Shown here piece after piece: positions 16,797 through 25,245 of a stretch of DNA of 64,000 nt (position 1 is its first letter; each line of letters starts with the position of its first letter). The position numbers and the translations under genes were made by a program. The notes beneath the pieces are model-generated. The model was not told where the DNA came from, did not search any database, and worked only from the letters and a program-made list of their open reading frames with translations. Source of the DNA: an uncultured Desulfovibrio sp. (GTDB taxonomy: Bacteria; Desulfobacterota; Desulfovibrionia; Desulfovibrionales; Desulfovibrionaceae); contig NZ_CALUYG010000003.1 in NCBI RefSeq assembly GCF_944324935.1, forward strand, positions 1 to 64,000, in the 5' to 3' direction.

Positions 16797-18548
16797 ATGA
16801 AACGCTCTCTGATCTTCCTCCTCATCCTGCTTGTCGTTGCCGGTGGTCTGCTTTATGCGGCCGATACCGTCATCCGCAGCCAAATCGAAGCCACCCTTCA
16901 ACAGGCGCAGGCAGAAAAACAGCTCAGCATCAGTTCATGGGAATACGACTCCCTGTCCCGCCGTCTGGTGCTGCATGACGTCAAGGCCGACTTCTCCTCG
17001 ACGGGAACCGGTGTCCCCTATCTGGCCCGGGAGATCCGGGGCGACATCAATCTGCGCGCCCTCCTGCACTCCATCCCGCAGCTGGACTTCCTGCTGCCCG
17101 CCCAGGGCTATCTGACCATGCTGGATGCCTGGCAGGGGACGAACGTCTCCCATGACAGCTCATCGCCTGACGCCGGGGACTGCCGCCTGAGCGTCGCCCG
17201 CATGGAGGGGGAAGGGCTGGCCATCCCCGTAGCACAGTTCAAGAAACTGCGGGACGGCACGGAAACGCCGGACAATGCGCTGCGCCAGGGCGTCACCCGT
17301 TCCCTCGTGCTGGAAAACGTCGCTTTCACCTTCCGGCAGCCGCACCAGCCGACATATGAGATGACGCTGGGCAAGGGCAGGCTGGAAAAATGGGACATGC
17401 AGGGCGGCATAGGCAGCATCTACCTGGAAAAATGCGCCCTGCGGCAGGAAGACAGCCTTGCTCTGCAACTGGGCACGCTGACGATGACCGATCTTGTGCC
17501 TCAGGCGATGGAAAAGCTTGGCTCCCTGAAGGATATGGCGCAGGTGTGGGATACCTTCATTGAGGACATCCCCTTTACCTCGCTTGCCGTCACGGATGCG
17601 GAAATGCGGCAACCCACCGATACGTTCGTGCTGGGAGGACTCGACATCGTCCGCGCCGAAGGCCCCCGCCGCCTGAAGCAGCTCGCCTTCCGCAAGATGC
17701 GGCTGGAGGGGAACGGCGGCGAAGGTTCTGCCAGCATACGTCTTGTCGACTACGCCATGCGGGATCTTGTCCTTCCTGACAGCGCGCTGGCGAAGGAATT
17801 CCTGCTTGCCGTGGAGGATCCCCGACTTTTTGAAGCCTTCCTGGCCAGCCATGCCCCGGACAAGCCCTTCTTTTCCCACATGCTGCTCAAAGATGCGGAC
17901 TGCGGACTGGGCGGCATATCCGTCTCTCTGGAGCTGCTGGACACCACCTGGGCGCTGGAGGGAGACACCCAGACCCTGGTCAGCACCATACGCAATTTTC
18001 TCATCCCCGAATCGATGCTCCAGGCCATGCCCCTCCCCTTCGCGCTTCCCGGCCTGAAGGATATCCGCCTCAGCATGTCCAGCACGCAGACTCTCACCAA
18101 CGGGGAATCCCGGCATTCGGGCAAGATCGTGGCGGACTCCCTCTGCGAGCTGGCGTATCAGCATGAAGCGCAGGGCAAGAGCGTGCTTGGCCCCTGGACG
18201 ACCCTGCGCCATCTGGATAGCCGGCTGACGGACAAGGGGCTCATGGCCATCATCGCTCTCAACATCGCCCCCGACCCGGCCGTCGCCCAGATGGGCATGG
18301 AGACCCTGGCTCAGGTGGTCGCCGAAAACCTCCCCAACGGCAGAGAAGCCCTGCCCGCCCTCAGGACCTTCATCGCCACGCCCGGTGAGCTGAGACTGAG
18401 CATCACCGGCGACGACTGGATCCCCATCCAGGGCGACGATCCCCTGTGGCTGCTGCAACTTGCGCCGCGTCTGCGCCTTGATGCCACACCGGGCAAGAAT
18501 TCGCTGGCCGACCTTGTCGCGGCCCAGCAGGCAAAGGCGGGAAACTGA
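16797..18548 (+). CDS. Envelope protein of unknown function, AsmA/DUF945-like, copy 2
   Basis: A 583-residue protein, anchored by an N-terminal segment (RSLIFLLILLVVAGGLLYAA) with a periplasmic body of repeated short beta-strands (SLSRRLVLHDVKADFSS, RSLVLENVAFTF). The motif TDKGLMAIIALNIAPD near residue 477 matches the equivalent place in the preceding gene (ADKGLLALVGLN), and both then carry a helix and an xPGxLxxxx strand. The two are therefore diverged tandem paralogues. It begins 45 bases after the first copy and ends 3 bases before rlmI, so all three are probably one operon. The function is unknown. Confidence 0.65.
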   Translation: MKRSLIFLLILLVVAGGLLYAADTVIRSQIEATLQQAQAEKQLSISSWEYDSLSRRLVLHDVKADFSSTGTGVPYLAREIRGDINLRALLHSIPQLDFLLPAQGYLTMLDAWQGTNVSHDSSSPDAGDCRLSVARMEGEGLAIPVAQFKKLRDGTETPDNALRQGVTRSLVLENVAFTFRQPHQPTYEMTLGKGRLEKWDMQGGIGSIYLEKCALRQEDSLALQLGTLTMTDLVPQAMEKLGSLKDMAQVWDTFIEDIPFTSLAVTDAEMRQPTDTFVLGGLDIVRAEGPRRLKQLAFRKMRLEGNGGEGSASIRLVDYAMRDLVLPDSALAKEFLLAVEDPRLFEAFLASHAPDKPFFSHMLLKDADCGLGGISVSLELLDTTWALEGDTQTLVSTIRNFLIPESMLQAMPLPFALPGLKDIRLSMSSTQTLTNGESRHSGKIVADSLCELAYQHEAQGKSVLGPWTTLRHLDSRLTDKGLMAIIALNIAPDPAVAQMGMETLAQVVAENLPNGREALPALRTFIATPGELRLSITGDDWIPIQGDDPLWLLQLAPRLRLDATPGKNSLADLVAAQQAKAGN

Positions 18549-18551
18549 CCG

Positions 18552-19745
18552 ATGCAGACCCTCTGGCTCAACAAGGGTGAGGATCGCCGCCTGCGGGCAG
18601 GACACCTCTGGGTGTTCGGCAATGAGGTGGACAGCGGGAAGAGCCCTCTTTCCGCCTTCACGCCCGGAGAATCCGCCACCGTGCGGGATGCCCGCGGCGG
18701 CGTCATCGGCAGCGCCTATGTCAACCCGCATTCGCTCATCTGCGCCCGCCTCTACAGCCGTGCCCCGGATACGGAACTTGACGCCGATCTGCTGCGGCAG
18801 CGCCTGCGGGCGGCGCTGGAACTGCGCGAGCGCCTTTTTGACCACCCCTTCTACCGCCTCTGCCACGGGGAAGGGGATCTGCTGCCCGGGCTGGTCATCG
18901 ACCGTTTCGGCGATCATCTGACCCTGCAACTGGGCACGGCCGGCATGGAGGCACGGCGGGAGGCCGTCGCCGCCTGTCTGGAAGAGCTGATCCATCCGGC
19001 CTCCCTGCTCTGGGACAATGACCTGGCCTCCCGCTCGCTGGAAGGGCTCGCCCGCGAAAACGTGCTGGACGGCCCCGTCCCCCGGCGGCTGGAGCTGCCC
19101 GAAAACGGCTGCACCTTCACCGCGCCCCTGCTGGACGGACAGAAGACCGGCTGGTTTTACGATCAGCGCGCCAACCGGCAGGAGGCCGCGCGTTACGCCG
19201 CGGGCGCGGACGTGCTGGACATCTTCTGCTATGCCGGCGGCTTCGGCGCCACGGCGGCCGCGCGAGGGGCCCGTTCCGTGACCTTTCTTGACGCGTCGCC
19301 GCAGGCCGTGGAGCTGGCCGGCCTCAATGCCGCCCGCAATGCGCCCCGTCTGGCCGACGACGCGGCCATCCATACCCTGTGCGGCGATGCCTTTGAGCTG
19401 CTGCGCGAGCTGCACGACAGCGGCAGGCGCTTTTCCCTCATCTGCCTTGATCCGCCCGCCTTCATCAAGCGCCGCAAGGATATGGCGCAGGGGCTGGCCG
19501 CCTACCGCAAGATCAATGCGCTTGCCCTGCGACTGCTGGCTCCGGGCGGGGTCATCGCCAGTTGCTCCTGTTCGCACCACTTGCCGGCCGACGAGCTGCG
19601 CCGCTGTCTGGGCCTGGCCGCCGCACGCCGGAAGACCGCCCTGCGGCTGCTCCTTGCCGGCGGTCAGGGGCCGGATCATCCCATCCATGTCGCCATGCCG
19701 GAAACGGCGTATCTCAAATGCTTCATTGCCCAGCGCGCCGACTGA
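18552..19745 (+). CDS. rlmI: Class I SAM-dependent rRNA methyltransferase (RlmI-like)
   Basis: Predicted 23S rRNA cytosine-C5 methyltransferase of the RlmI/YccW family. 397 residues. The N-terminal PUA RNA-binding domain is at about 1-75 (LNKGEDRRLRAGHLWVFGNEV). The EEHEE-type middle follows (LPGLVIDRFGDHLTLQ). The Rossmann methyltransferase has its SAM loop at VLDIFCYAGGFGATAAARGA. The catalytic motif region is CLDPPAFIKRRKD, and the Cys in ASCSCSHHL fits the second catalytic site. The start sits 3 bases past the previous stop. Confidence 0.88.
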   Translation: MQTLWLNKGEDRRLRAGHLWVFGNEVDSGKSPLSAFTPGESATVRDARGGVIGSAYVNPHSLICARLYSRAPDTELDADLLRQRLRAALELRERLFDHPFYRLCHGEGDLLPGLVIDRFGDHLTLQLGTAGMEARREAVAACLEELIHPASLLWDNDLASRSLEGLARENVLDGPVPRRLELPENGCTFTAPLLDGQKTGWFYDQRANRQEAARYAAGADVLDIFCYAGGFGATAAARGARSVTFLDASPQAVELAGLNAARNAPRLADDAAIHTLCGDAFELLRELHDSGRRFSLICLDPPAFIKRRKDMAQGLAAYRKINALALRLLAPGGVIASCSCSHHLPADELRRCLGLAAARRKTALRLLLAGGQGPDHPIHVAMPETAYLKCFIAQRAD

Positions 19746-19803
19746 GGCGGTCGCGCCTTGCCATCAACGCCCGGCGTACTGCCGGGCCCGTGAAGGAAAC
19801 GCC

Positions 19804-20988
19804 ATGCTGAACAAACCCCGTCTTCTCACTCCCGGCCCCACGCCGTTGCCGGAGCAGGTTCGCCTTGCGCTGGCGCAAGACATGATCCATCACCGCAAGG
19901 CCGCCTTCAAGGACATCATGCTGCGGGTCCAGGGCAAATTGCGGACGCTCTTCGGTACGGAACAGCCCGTGCTCCCTCTCTCCTGCTCCGGCACAGGCGC
20001 CATGACGGCCGCCGTGCACAGTCTCTTTGCGCCCGGGGACAAGGTGCTCGTCGTCAACGGCGGCAAATTCGGCGAGCGCTGGCAGCAGATCGCCGCCGCC
20101 CGCGGGCTGGAATGCGTCCTGCTGGATGTGCCGTGGGGCCGCGCGGTGGAGCCTGCCGCCGTGGAAAAGGCGCTGGAGGCCGACCCCGGCATCAGCGGCG
20201 TGCTCATGCAGCTTTCCGAAACGTCCACCGGCGTCCTGCACCCCGTGCGCGATGTGGCGGCCATCACGCGCACGCGTGACGTCCTGCTGGTGGCGGACGG
20301 CATCTCCGCCGTGGGCCTTTCCCCCTGCCCTATGGACGACTGGGGCATCGACTGCCTGCTGACCGGTTCCCAGAAAGGCCTCATGCTGCCGCCCGGCCTG
20401 GCGCTGCTGGCTCTTTCCGCCCGGGCATGGCGAAAGGCCGAGGCCATCCCCTCCGGCTGCTTCTATTTCAACCTGCCCAAGGAGCGCGACAACCTGGCCA
20501 AGGGCCAGACGCTGTTCACCTCGCCGGTCAACCTGCTTGTGGGGCTGGACGTCAGCCTGGACATGCTGCTCAAGGACGGGCTGGAGGCGATCTACCGCAA
20601 GCAATGGGCCCTGACCATGCTCACCCGTACCGCCCTTGCCGTTATGGGCCTGGAGCTCTTCGCCCCGTCCCATTTCGCCTGGGGCATCACCAGCGTCTGC
20701 CTGCCGGCGGGCATCGATGGCGTGGAAGTGCTGCGCCTGGCTCAGGAAAAATACGGCATCATCATGGCCGGCGGACAGGATCAGCTCAAGGGACGCATCG
20801 TACGCATCGGCCATATGGGCTGGGTGGACTGGGCCGACGTGGCGGCCGGTCTCTTTGCGCTGGATCGCTGCATCTTTGCCGTGGGCGGCTACAGCGGTGC
20901 GCGGGACTACCTGGAGCAGGGGCTTGCCGCCTATGAAGCCGCCCTTGCGCTCCCACCCGGCACGCCGGTCGTCAGGCGTCACAACTAG
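19804..20988 (+). CDS. Class V aminotransferase (alanine/serine-glyoxylate type)
   Basis: PLP-dependent aminotransferase of 394 residues. It opens with the family hallmark LLTPGPTPLPEQVRLAL. The PLP phosphate site is SCSGTGAMTAAV, the Asp that holds the pyridine nitrogen is in VADGISAVG, and the Schiff-base lysine is Lys191 in TGSQKGLMLPPG. Close family members act on alanine, serine, glyoxylate or phosphoserine-type substrates, so the physiological substrate is open. I chose 19804 because GAAGGAAA precedes it; the frame is open far upstream inside rlmI. The DUF1844 gene follows. Confidence 0.85.
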   Translation: MLNKPRLLTPGPTPLPEQVRLALAQDMIHHRKAAFKDIMLRVQGKLRTLFGTEQPVLPLSCSGTGAMTAAVHSLFAPGDKVLVVNGGKFGERWQQIAAARGLECVLLDVPWGRAVEPAAVEKALEADPGISGVLMQLSETSTGVLHPVRDVAAITRTRDVLLVADGISAVGLSPCPMDDWGIDCLLTGSQKGLMLPPGLALLALSARAWRKAEAIPSGCFYFNLPKERDNLAKGQTLFTSPVNLLVGLDVSLDMLLKDGLEAIYRKQWALTMLTRTALAVMGLELFAPSHFAWGITSVCLPAGIDGVEVLRLAQEKYGIIMAGGQDQLKGRIVRIGHMGWVDWADVAAGLFALDRCIFAVGGYSGARDYLEQGLAAYEAALALPPGTPVVRRHN

Positions 20989-21084
20989 CGGCGGTCGCGT
21001 CCGCACGAAAGCGGGCCGCGCCAGCCATTCCGTCACGCAATGCCGGGCGGGCCCGCGCCTGCCCGTCCCCAAAGGATGTTCCGC

Positions 21085-21393
21085 ATGAGCCAGAACAACG
21101 ACGGTCCCGCCCGGGACACTCTGCCGGAGGTCACCTTCTCCACCTTTGTCATGTCGCTTGCCTCCGCCGCGCTGGTGCAGCTCGGCGAGGTCCCCAACCC
21201 GGAGACAGGCACGCAGGTCGTGCATCCCCGGCTGGCCCGGCACAGCATCGACATGCTGGAGATGCTGCACCGCAAAACCACGCAGGGCCTGGATGAACAG
21301 GAACGCCGGCTGCTGGAAAGTCTGCTCTATGAACTGCGCATGAAATATGTGATGAAGTGCGGTTCGACCGGCGACGGCACGCCGACGGCCTGA
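21085..21393 (+). CDS. DUF1844 protein
   Basis: A 102-residue protein matching the small DUF1844 family. It has the conserved core VTFSTFVMSLASAALVQLGEVPNPETG, then two amphipathic helices (ARHSIDMLEMLHRKT and LDEQERRLLESLLYELRMKYV). The family is found in delta-proteobacteria-type genomes, has no assigned role, and is probably cytoplasmic. The start at 21085 follows AAAGGA at 21071-21076. Confidence 0.8.
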   Translation: MSQNNDGPARDTLPEVTFSTFVMSLASAALVQLGEVPNPETGTQVVHPRLARHSIDMLEMLHRKTTQGLDEQERRLLESLLYELRMKYVMKCGSTGDGTPTA

Positions 21394-21510
21394 GCGGCCT
21401 CCCTCCGCCCGCCCTCGCCGGCGACCATGCGCGCCTGTGTATGACTATCGGGGAGCCCCCGCACCGTGCCCCCCGCCCCCCAACCTCATAGCAACAAAGG
21501 AGCGACCCCC

Positions 21511-22566
21511 ATGCCTGACATGATTCGCGCCGGTCTTGTGGGCATCACCGGCTATACCGGGATGGAACTGGCCCGCCTGCTGGCCATGCACCCCTGCATG
21601 CGCCTGAACATGGCCTGTTCACGGGCCGAGGCCGGACGCCGCCTTGGCGAATTCTATCCCTTCCTGGAGCACCTTTCCGGCGCGGAAGTCGTCATCAGCG
21701 AGTACGAACCACGCCGCATGGCGCGCGAATGCAATGTGGTCTTTCTGGCCGTCCCGCACGGCAAGGCCATGGAGATGGCCGCCGACCTCGTCAATGAAGG
21801 CACCAAGGTGGTGGATCTCTCCGCCGATTTTCGCCTGAGGGACGTGGACGTGTACGAACAGTGGTATGTGCCCCATACCCGCAGGGAGTTCCTCCCCCAG
21901 GCCGTCTACGGCCTGCCGGAACTGTACGCCGCCGAGGCCGCCAAGACCTATCTGGTCGCCAATCCGGGCTGTTATCCCACGTCGGCCGTCCTGGGCCTTT
22001 ATGCCGCCTTCAAAAATGATTTCATCGAGGCCGAGGACATCGTCATCGACGCCAAGTCCGGCACGACAGGCGCCGGCCGCAAAGGCGTCGTGACCTCCCT
22101 GTTCTGCGAAGTGGCGGATACCTTCCGGGCCTACGGCCTCGGCAAACATCGTCATACGCCGGAGATCGAACAGGAACTCTCCCTTCTGGCGGGCAAGCCG
22201 GTGACCCTTTCCTTCAATCCGCACCTTGTCCCCATGAATCGCGGCATCCTGTCCACCATCTACACCAAGCTCAAACAGCCGGGCATCACCCTGGACGAGG
22301 TGCATGCCGCCTACGTCCGCACCTGGGCCGGCAGCCGCTGGGTACGCATCCTGCCCAAGGGCAGCCTGCCGGAGACCCGCAACGTCAGGGGGACCATGTT
22401 CTGCGACATCGGCCTTGTGGTCGATCCGCGCACCTCGCGGCTCATCATCGTTTCCGCCATCGACAACCTCTGTCGCGGCGCATCCGGGCAGGCCATCGCC
22501 AACGCCAACCTCATGTGCGGCCTGCCGGTGGAGACCGGGCTACAGCTGGCCCCCCTCATGCCGTAG
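21511..22566 (+). CDS. argC: N-acetyl-gamma-glutamyl-phosphate reductase
   Basis: NADPH-dependent reductase of arginine synthesis that makes N-acetylglutamate semialdehyde. 351 residues. The nucleotide-binding start is AGLVGITGYTGMELARLL; the catalytic cysteine is in ANPGCYPTSAVLGL; the Arg/His substrate region is GLGKHRHTPEIEQEL, and HLVPMNRGILSTIY is the family signature. AAAGGAG sits 8-14 bases ahead of the chosen ATG. argF lies nearby at 26.2 kb but on the other strand. An intergenic repeat follows directly. Confidence 0.96.
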   Translation: MPDMIRAGLVGITGYTGMELARLLAMHPCMRLNMACSRAEAGRRLGEFYPFLEHLSGAEVVISEYEPRRMARECNVVFLAVPHGKAMEMAADLVNEGTKVVDLSADFRLRDVDVYEQWYVPHTRREFLPQAVYGLPELYAAEAAKTYLVANPGCYPTSAVLGLYAAFKNDFIEAEDIVIDAKSGTTGAGRKGVVTSLFCEVADTFRAYGLGKHRHTPEIEQELSLLAGKPVTLSFNPHLVPMNRGILSTIYTKLKQPGITLDEVHAAYVRTWAGSRWVRILPKGSLPETRNVRGTMFCDIGLVVDPRTSRLIIVSAIDNLCRGASGQAIANANLMCGLPVETGLQLAPLMP

Positions 22567-22580
22567 GGCCTGTTACCACT

Positions 22581-22680
22581 ATTCGTTGTTTGTTCAGGGG
22601 GAAGGGGAAACCCCTCCGCCGGCGCGAGAGGGGTTTCCCTTCCCCCTAGCCACCATCCCTTCCCCAGCGCGCTTTTATCA
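22581..22680 (+). repeat. Intergenic hairpin repeat, copy A (complete)
   Basis: A near-perfect 20-bp inverted repeat (22596-22616 with 22628-22647, one bulged G) built from AGGGGGAAGGGGAAACCCC and its complement. The conserved flank CATCCCTTCCCC and then AGCGCGCTTTTA follows. The same unit occurs at 47489-47584 and, inverted, at 49148-49251, with fragments at 23973-24042 and 29132-29180. It lies between argC and hypD. Confidence 0.85.
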
Positions 22681-22817
22681 GGAGGAACGCGCCTTGCCCG
22701 ACGCTCTGCGCTTCCCTGCGGCAAGCCATCCCCCAAAACAGACGAGTACGGACGGCCATACGCTCCGTCCTTCACTGAAGGCCCAGCAACCCTGCTTTTC
22801 CCTGAGGACCTATCGCT

Positions 22818-23972
22818 ATGGCGGAACAGCCCACATCCCCGAATCCAGCTTTCGACACCTCCTCCCGCCTGACGGCCGCCTTGCGGAACCCGCATCTCTG
22901 CCACAGCCTGCTGGATCGCCTGCGGACGGCGCTCGACGGCCGCAGCCTGCGCTTCATGGAAGTTTGCGGCACGCACACCGTTTCCATTTTTCAAAGCGGC
23001 CTGCGCTCGCTGCTCCCGGAGCAGGTGCGCCACCTTTCGGGGCCGGGCTGCCCCGTCTGCGTCACCCATGATGCGGAAGTGGCCGCCTTTCTCGATCTGG
23101 CCGGGCGTGACGGCGTCATCCTGGCCACTTTCGGCGACCTGCTGCGCGTGCCGGGCCCCGGCGGCAAAAGCCTCAAGCACGCCAAGGCGCAGGGCGCGCG
23201 CGTCGAGATCGTCTATTCGCCACTGGATGCGCTGACGCTGGCCGCCGAACACCCCGGAGACATGGTGGTCTTTCTGGGGATCGGCTTCGAGACCACCGCG
23301 CCCACGGTGGCCGCCACCATCCTTACCGCGCAGCAACGGGGGCTGGACAACTTCTGCGTGCTTTCCCTGCACAAGCTTGTGCCCCCCGCCCTGCGCGCCC
23401 TGCTGGACGATCCCCAGCAGCAGGAGCAGCCCATCGAAGCCTTTCTGCTGCCGGGGCACGTCTCCACCATCCTCGGACTGGCCCCCTACGCCTTCCTTGC
23501 CGGGGAATATCATGTGCCCGCCGTGGTGGGCGGCTTTGAACCGGCGGACATCCTGCTGGCCCTCTGCCTCATGGCCGAACAGCGGCGGGACGGACGGGCC
23601 GAGGTGGTCAATGCCTATGCCCGCGCCGTGGACGATGGCGGCAACCCCCGCGCCCGCGCCCTTCTGGACCAGTGTTTCCAGCCCGCCGACGCCCTGTGGC
23701 GCGGCATAGGCCGCATTCCGCAAAGCGGCCTGGCCCTGCGCGAAGGATTTGCCCGCTTTGACGCCATGCGCCGCCTGGATCTGCGCCTTCCCGACGTGCC
23801 GCCCCTGCCAGGCTGCCGCTGCGGTCAGGTCCTCAAGGGGCGTCTCACACCGCCGCAATGCCCCCTTTTCGGCAAGGCCTGCACGCCGGCAACCCCTGTC
23901 GGTCCGTGCATGGTCTCCACCGAGGGCAGTTGCGCGGCCTATTTCAAGTATGCCCGGAATGAGGATTGCTGA
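22818..23972 (+). CDS. hypD: Hydrogenase maturation factor HypD
   Basis: Fe-S scaffold that, with HypC, carries the Fe(CN)2CO unit during assembly of the [NiFe]-hydrogenase active site. 384 residues with all family signatures: FMEVCGTHTVSI, GPGCPVCVT, GIGFETTAPT, PGHVSTILG, and the C-terminal cysteine cluster GCRCGQVLKG to CPLFGKAC. hypE follows after 136 bases that hold a repeat fragment. No hypC, hypA, hypB or hypF is in the window. Confidence 0.97.
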   Translation: MAEQPTSPNPAFDTSSRLTAALRNPHLCHSLLDRLRTALDGRSLRFMEVCGTHTVSIFQSGLRSLLPEQVRHLSGPGCPVCVTHDAEVAAFLDLAGRDGVILATFGDLLRVPGPGGKSLKHAKAQGARVEIVYSPLDALTLAAEHPGDMVVFLGIGFETTAPTVAATILTAQQRGLDNFCVLSLHKLVPPALRALLDDPQQQEQPIEAFLLPGHVSTILGLAPYAFLAGEYHVPAVVGGFEPADILLALCLMAEQRRDGRAEVVNAYARAVDDGGNPRARALLDQCFQPADALWRGIGRIPQSGLALREGFARFDAMRRLDLRLPDVPPLPGCRCGQVLKGRLTPPQCPLFGKACTPATPVGPCMVSTEGSCAAYFKYARNEDC

Positions 23973-24042
23973 TACTCTTCGCGGCTTGTTTTTTCGAGGG
24001 GAAGGGCCCCCCATCCCTTCCCCAGCGCGCTTTTATCGGGAA
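23973..24042 (+). repeat. Intergenic hairpin repeat, copy B (internally deleted)
   Basis: The left flank (TTCGCGGCTTGTTTT) and the right flank (CATCCCTTCCCC then AGCGCGCTTTTATC) of the repeat are present, but the central hairpin is missing. What remains runs AGGGGAAGGG directly into CCCCCC. It lies between hypD and hypE in the same orientation as copy A. Confidence 0.7.
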
Positions 24043-24108
24043 GGGGAACCGTGTGTAACGGACCAGATGGATACGCACCTCAGCCTTTAACCTTGCCGAG
24101 AACTACTT

Positions 24109-25143
24109 ATGGATGACTGCATACTGCTGGATGCCGGAAGCGGCGGTCGCGCCTCGCAACGCCTCATCAGCCAGTGCTTCCTGCGCCATTTCGCCAACCC
24201 TCTCCTGGACCGCATGGACGACGCCGCCCTGCTGCCCGTTTCGTCCTCCCACAACAAACCGCTGGCCATGAGCACGGACTCCTACACCGTCACCCCGCTC
24301 TTTTTCCCCGGCGGCAGCATCGGCACGCTTGCCGTGCATGGCACGGTCAATGACGTGAGCATGCTGGGCGGCGATGTCCATTATCTGAGCTGCGCCTTCA
24401 TCATCGAGGAGGGCCTCCCCCTCGCCACGCTGGACAAGGTGGCCGCCGACATGGCCGCCGCCGCGCGGGAGGCCGGGGTGCAGATCGTCACCGGGGATAC
24501 CAAGGTGGTGCAACGCGGGGCCTGCGACAAGCTGTTCATCAACACCACGGGCATCGGCCATCTGCTCGTGCAGCCGGAGCCCTCCGGCCATCGGGCCCGT
24601 CCGGGCGATGCGGTGCTGGTGAGCGGCGCGGTGGGCGATCATGGCCTGACCATCATGGGCAGCCGGGAGGGCCTTTCCTTCCTGACCGACGTACGCTCCG
24701 ACTCCGCGCCGCTCAACGGCCTTGTCCGCGCCGTCTTCACCGCTGCCGAGGCGGCGGGTATGCCCGGCGAGATCCATGTGCTGCGCGATCCCACGCGCGG
24801 CGGACTGGCCACCACCCTCAACGAGATCGCCGAACAGTCCGGCGTCAGCATCGAACTGGACGAGCAGGCCATCCCTGTCCATGAGGCGGTGCGCAGCGGC
24901 TGCTCCTTCCTCGGCCTTGATCCGCTCTACCTGGCCAATGAGGGCAAATGCCTCTGCATCGTGCCCGAAACCCTGGCCGATACCGTGCTTGCGGCCATGC
25001 GCGCCACGCCTTACGGCCAGGAAGCCGCCCGCATAGGCACCGTCGGCGCCGAGCGCGCCGGACAGGTCGTCCTGCGTACCCTTATCGGCGGGCAGCGCCT
25101 GCTTGGCATGCTCGAGGGCGCGCAACTGCCACGGATCTGCTGA
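24109..25143 (+). CDS. hypE: Hydrogenase maturation factor HypE
   Basis: ATP-dependent dehydratase that converts the carbamoyl group on its own C-terminal cysteine to cyanide for the [NiFe]-hydrogenase iron. 344 residues. The start LLDAGSGGRASQRLI and the PurM-like motifs (STDSYTVTPLFFPGG, VHGTVNDVSMLGG, VTGDTKVVQRG, RDPTRGGLATTLNEIA) are intact. The essential C-terminal PRIC ends the protein. A strong terminator follows 15 bases after the stop. Confidence 0.97.
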   Translation: MDDCILLDAGSGGRASQRLISQCFLRHFANPLLDRMDDAALLPVSSSHNKPLAMSTDSYTVTPLFFPGGSIGTLAVHGTVNDVSMLGGDVHYLSCAFIIEEGLPLATLDKVAADMAAAAREAGVQIVTGDTKVVQRGACDKLFINTTGIGHLLVQPEPSGHRARPGDAVLVSGAVGDHGLTIMGSREGLSFLTDVRSDSAPLNGLVRAVFTAAEAAGMPGEIHVLRDPTRGGLATTLNEIAEQSGVSIELDEQAIPVHEAVRSGCSFLGLDPLYLANEGKCLCIVPETLADTVLAAMRATPYGQEAARIGTVGAERAGQVVLRTLIGGQRLLGMLEGAQLPRIC

Positions 25144-25156
25144 GTACATGATGCAC

Positions 25157-25185
25157 AAGGGGAGACGGTCCACGTCTCCCCTTTT
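25157..25185 (+). terminator. Rho-independent terminator of hypE
   Basis: AAGGGGAGACG, loop GTCCA, CGTCTCCCCTT, TT: a perfect stem of 9 G/C-rich pairs extended by A-T pairs. Confidence 0.9.
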
Positions 25186-25206
25186 CGACAGATCGTAAAT
25201 TGAAAG

Positions 25207-25245
25207 TTAGAGCGTTTTAGCTTTGAAAAAGGTGAAACGCTCTAA
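25207..25245. repeat. AGAGC-ended palindrome overlapping the bla stop codon
   Basis: TTAGAGCGTTT at 25207-25217 pairs perfectly with AAACGCTCTAA at 25235-25245; between them lies TAGCTTTGAAAAAGGTG. The right arm contains the bla stop codon (minus strand), so the bla transcript ends within this hairpin. A related sequence with the core TTTGAAAAAGG and AGAGC ends occurs at 47585-47733. Confidence 0.65.
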
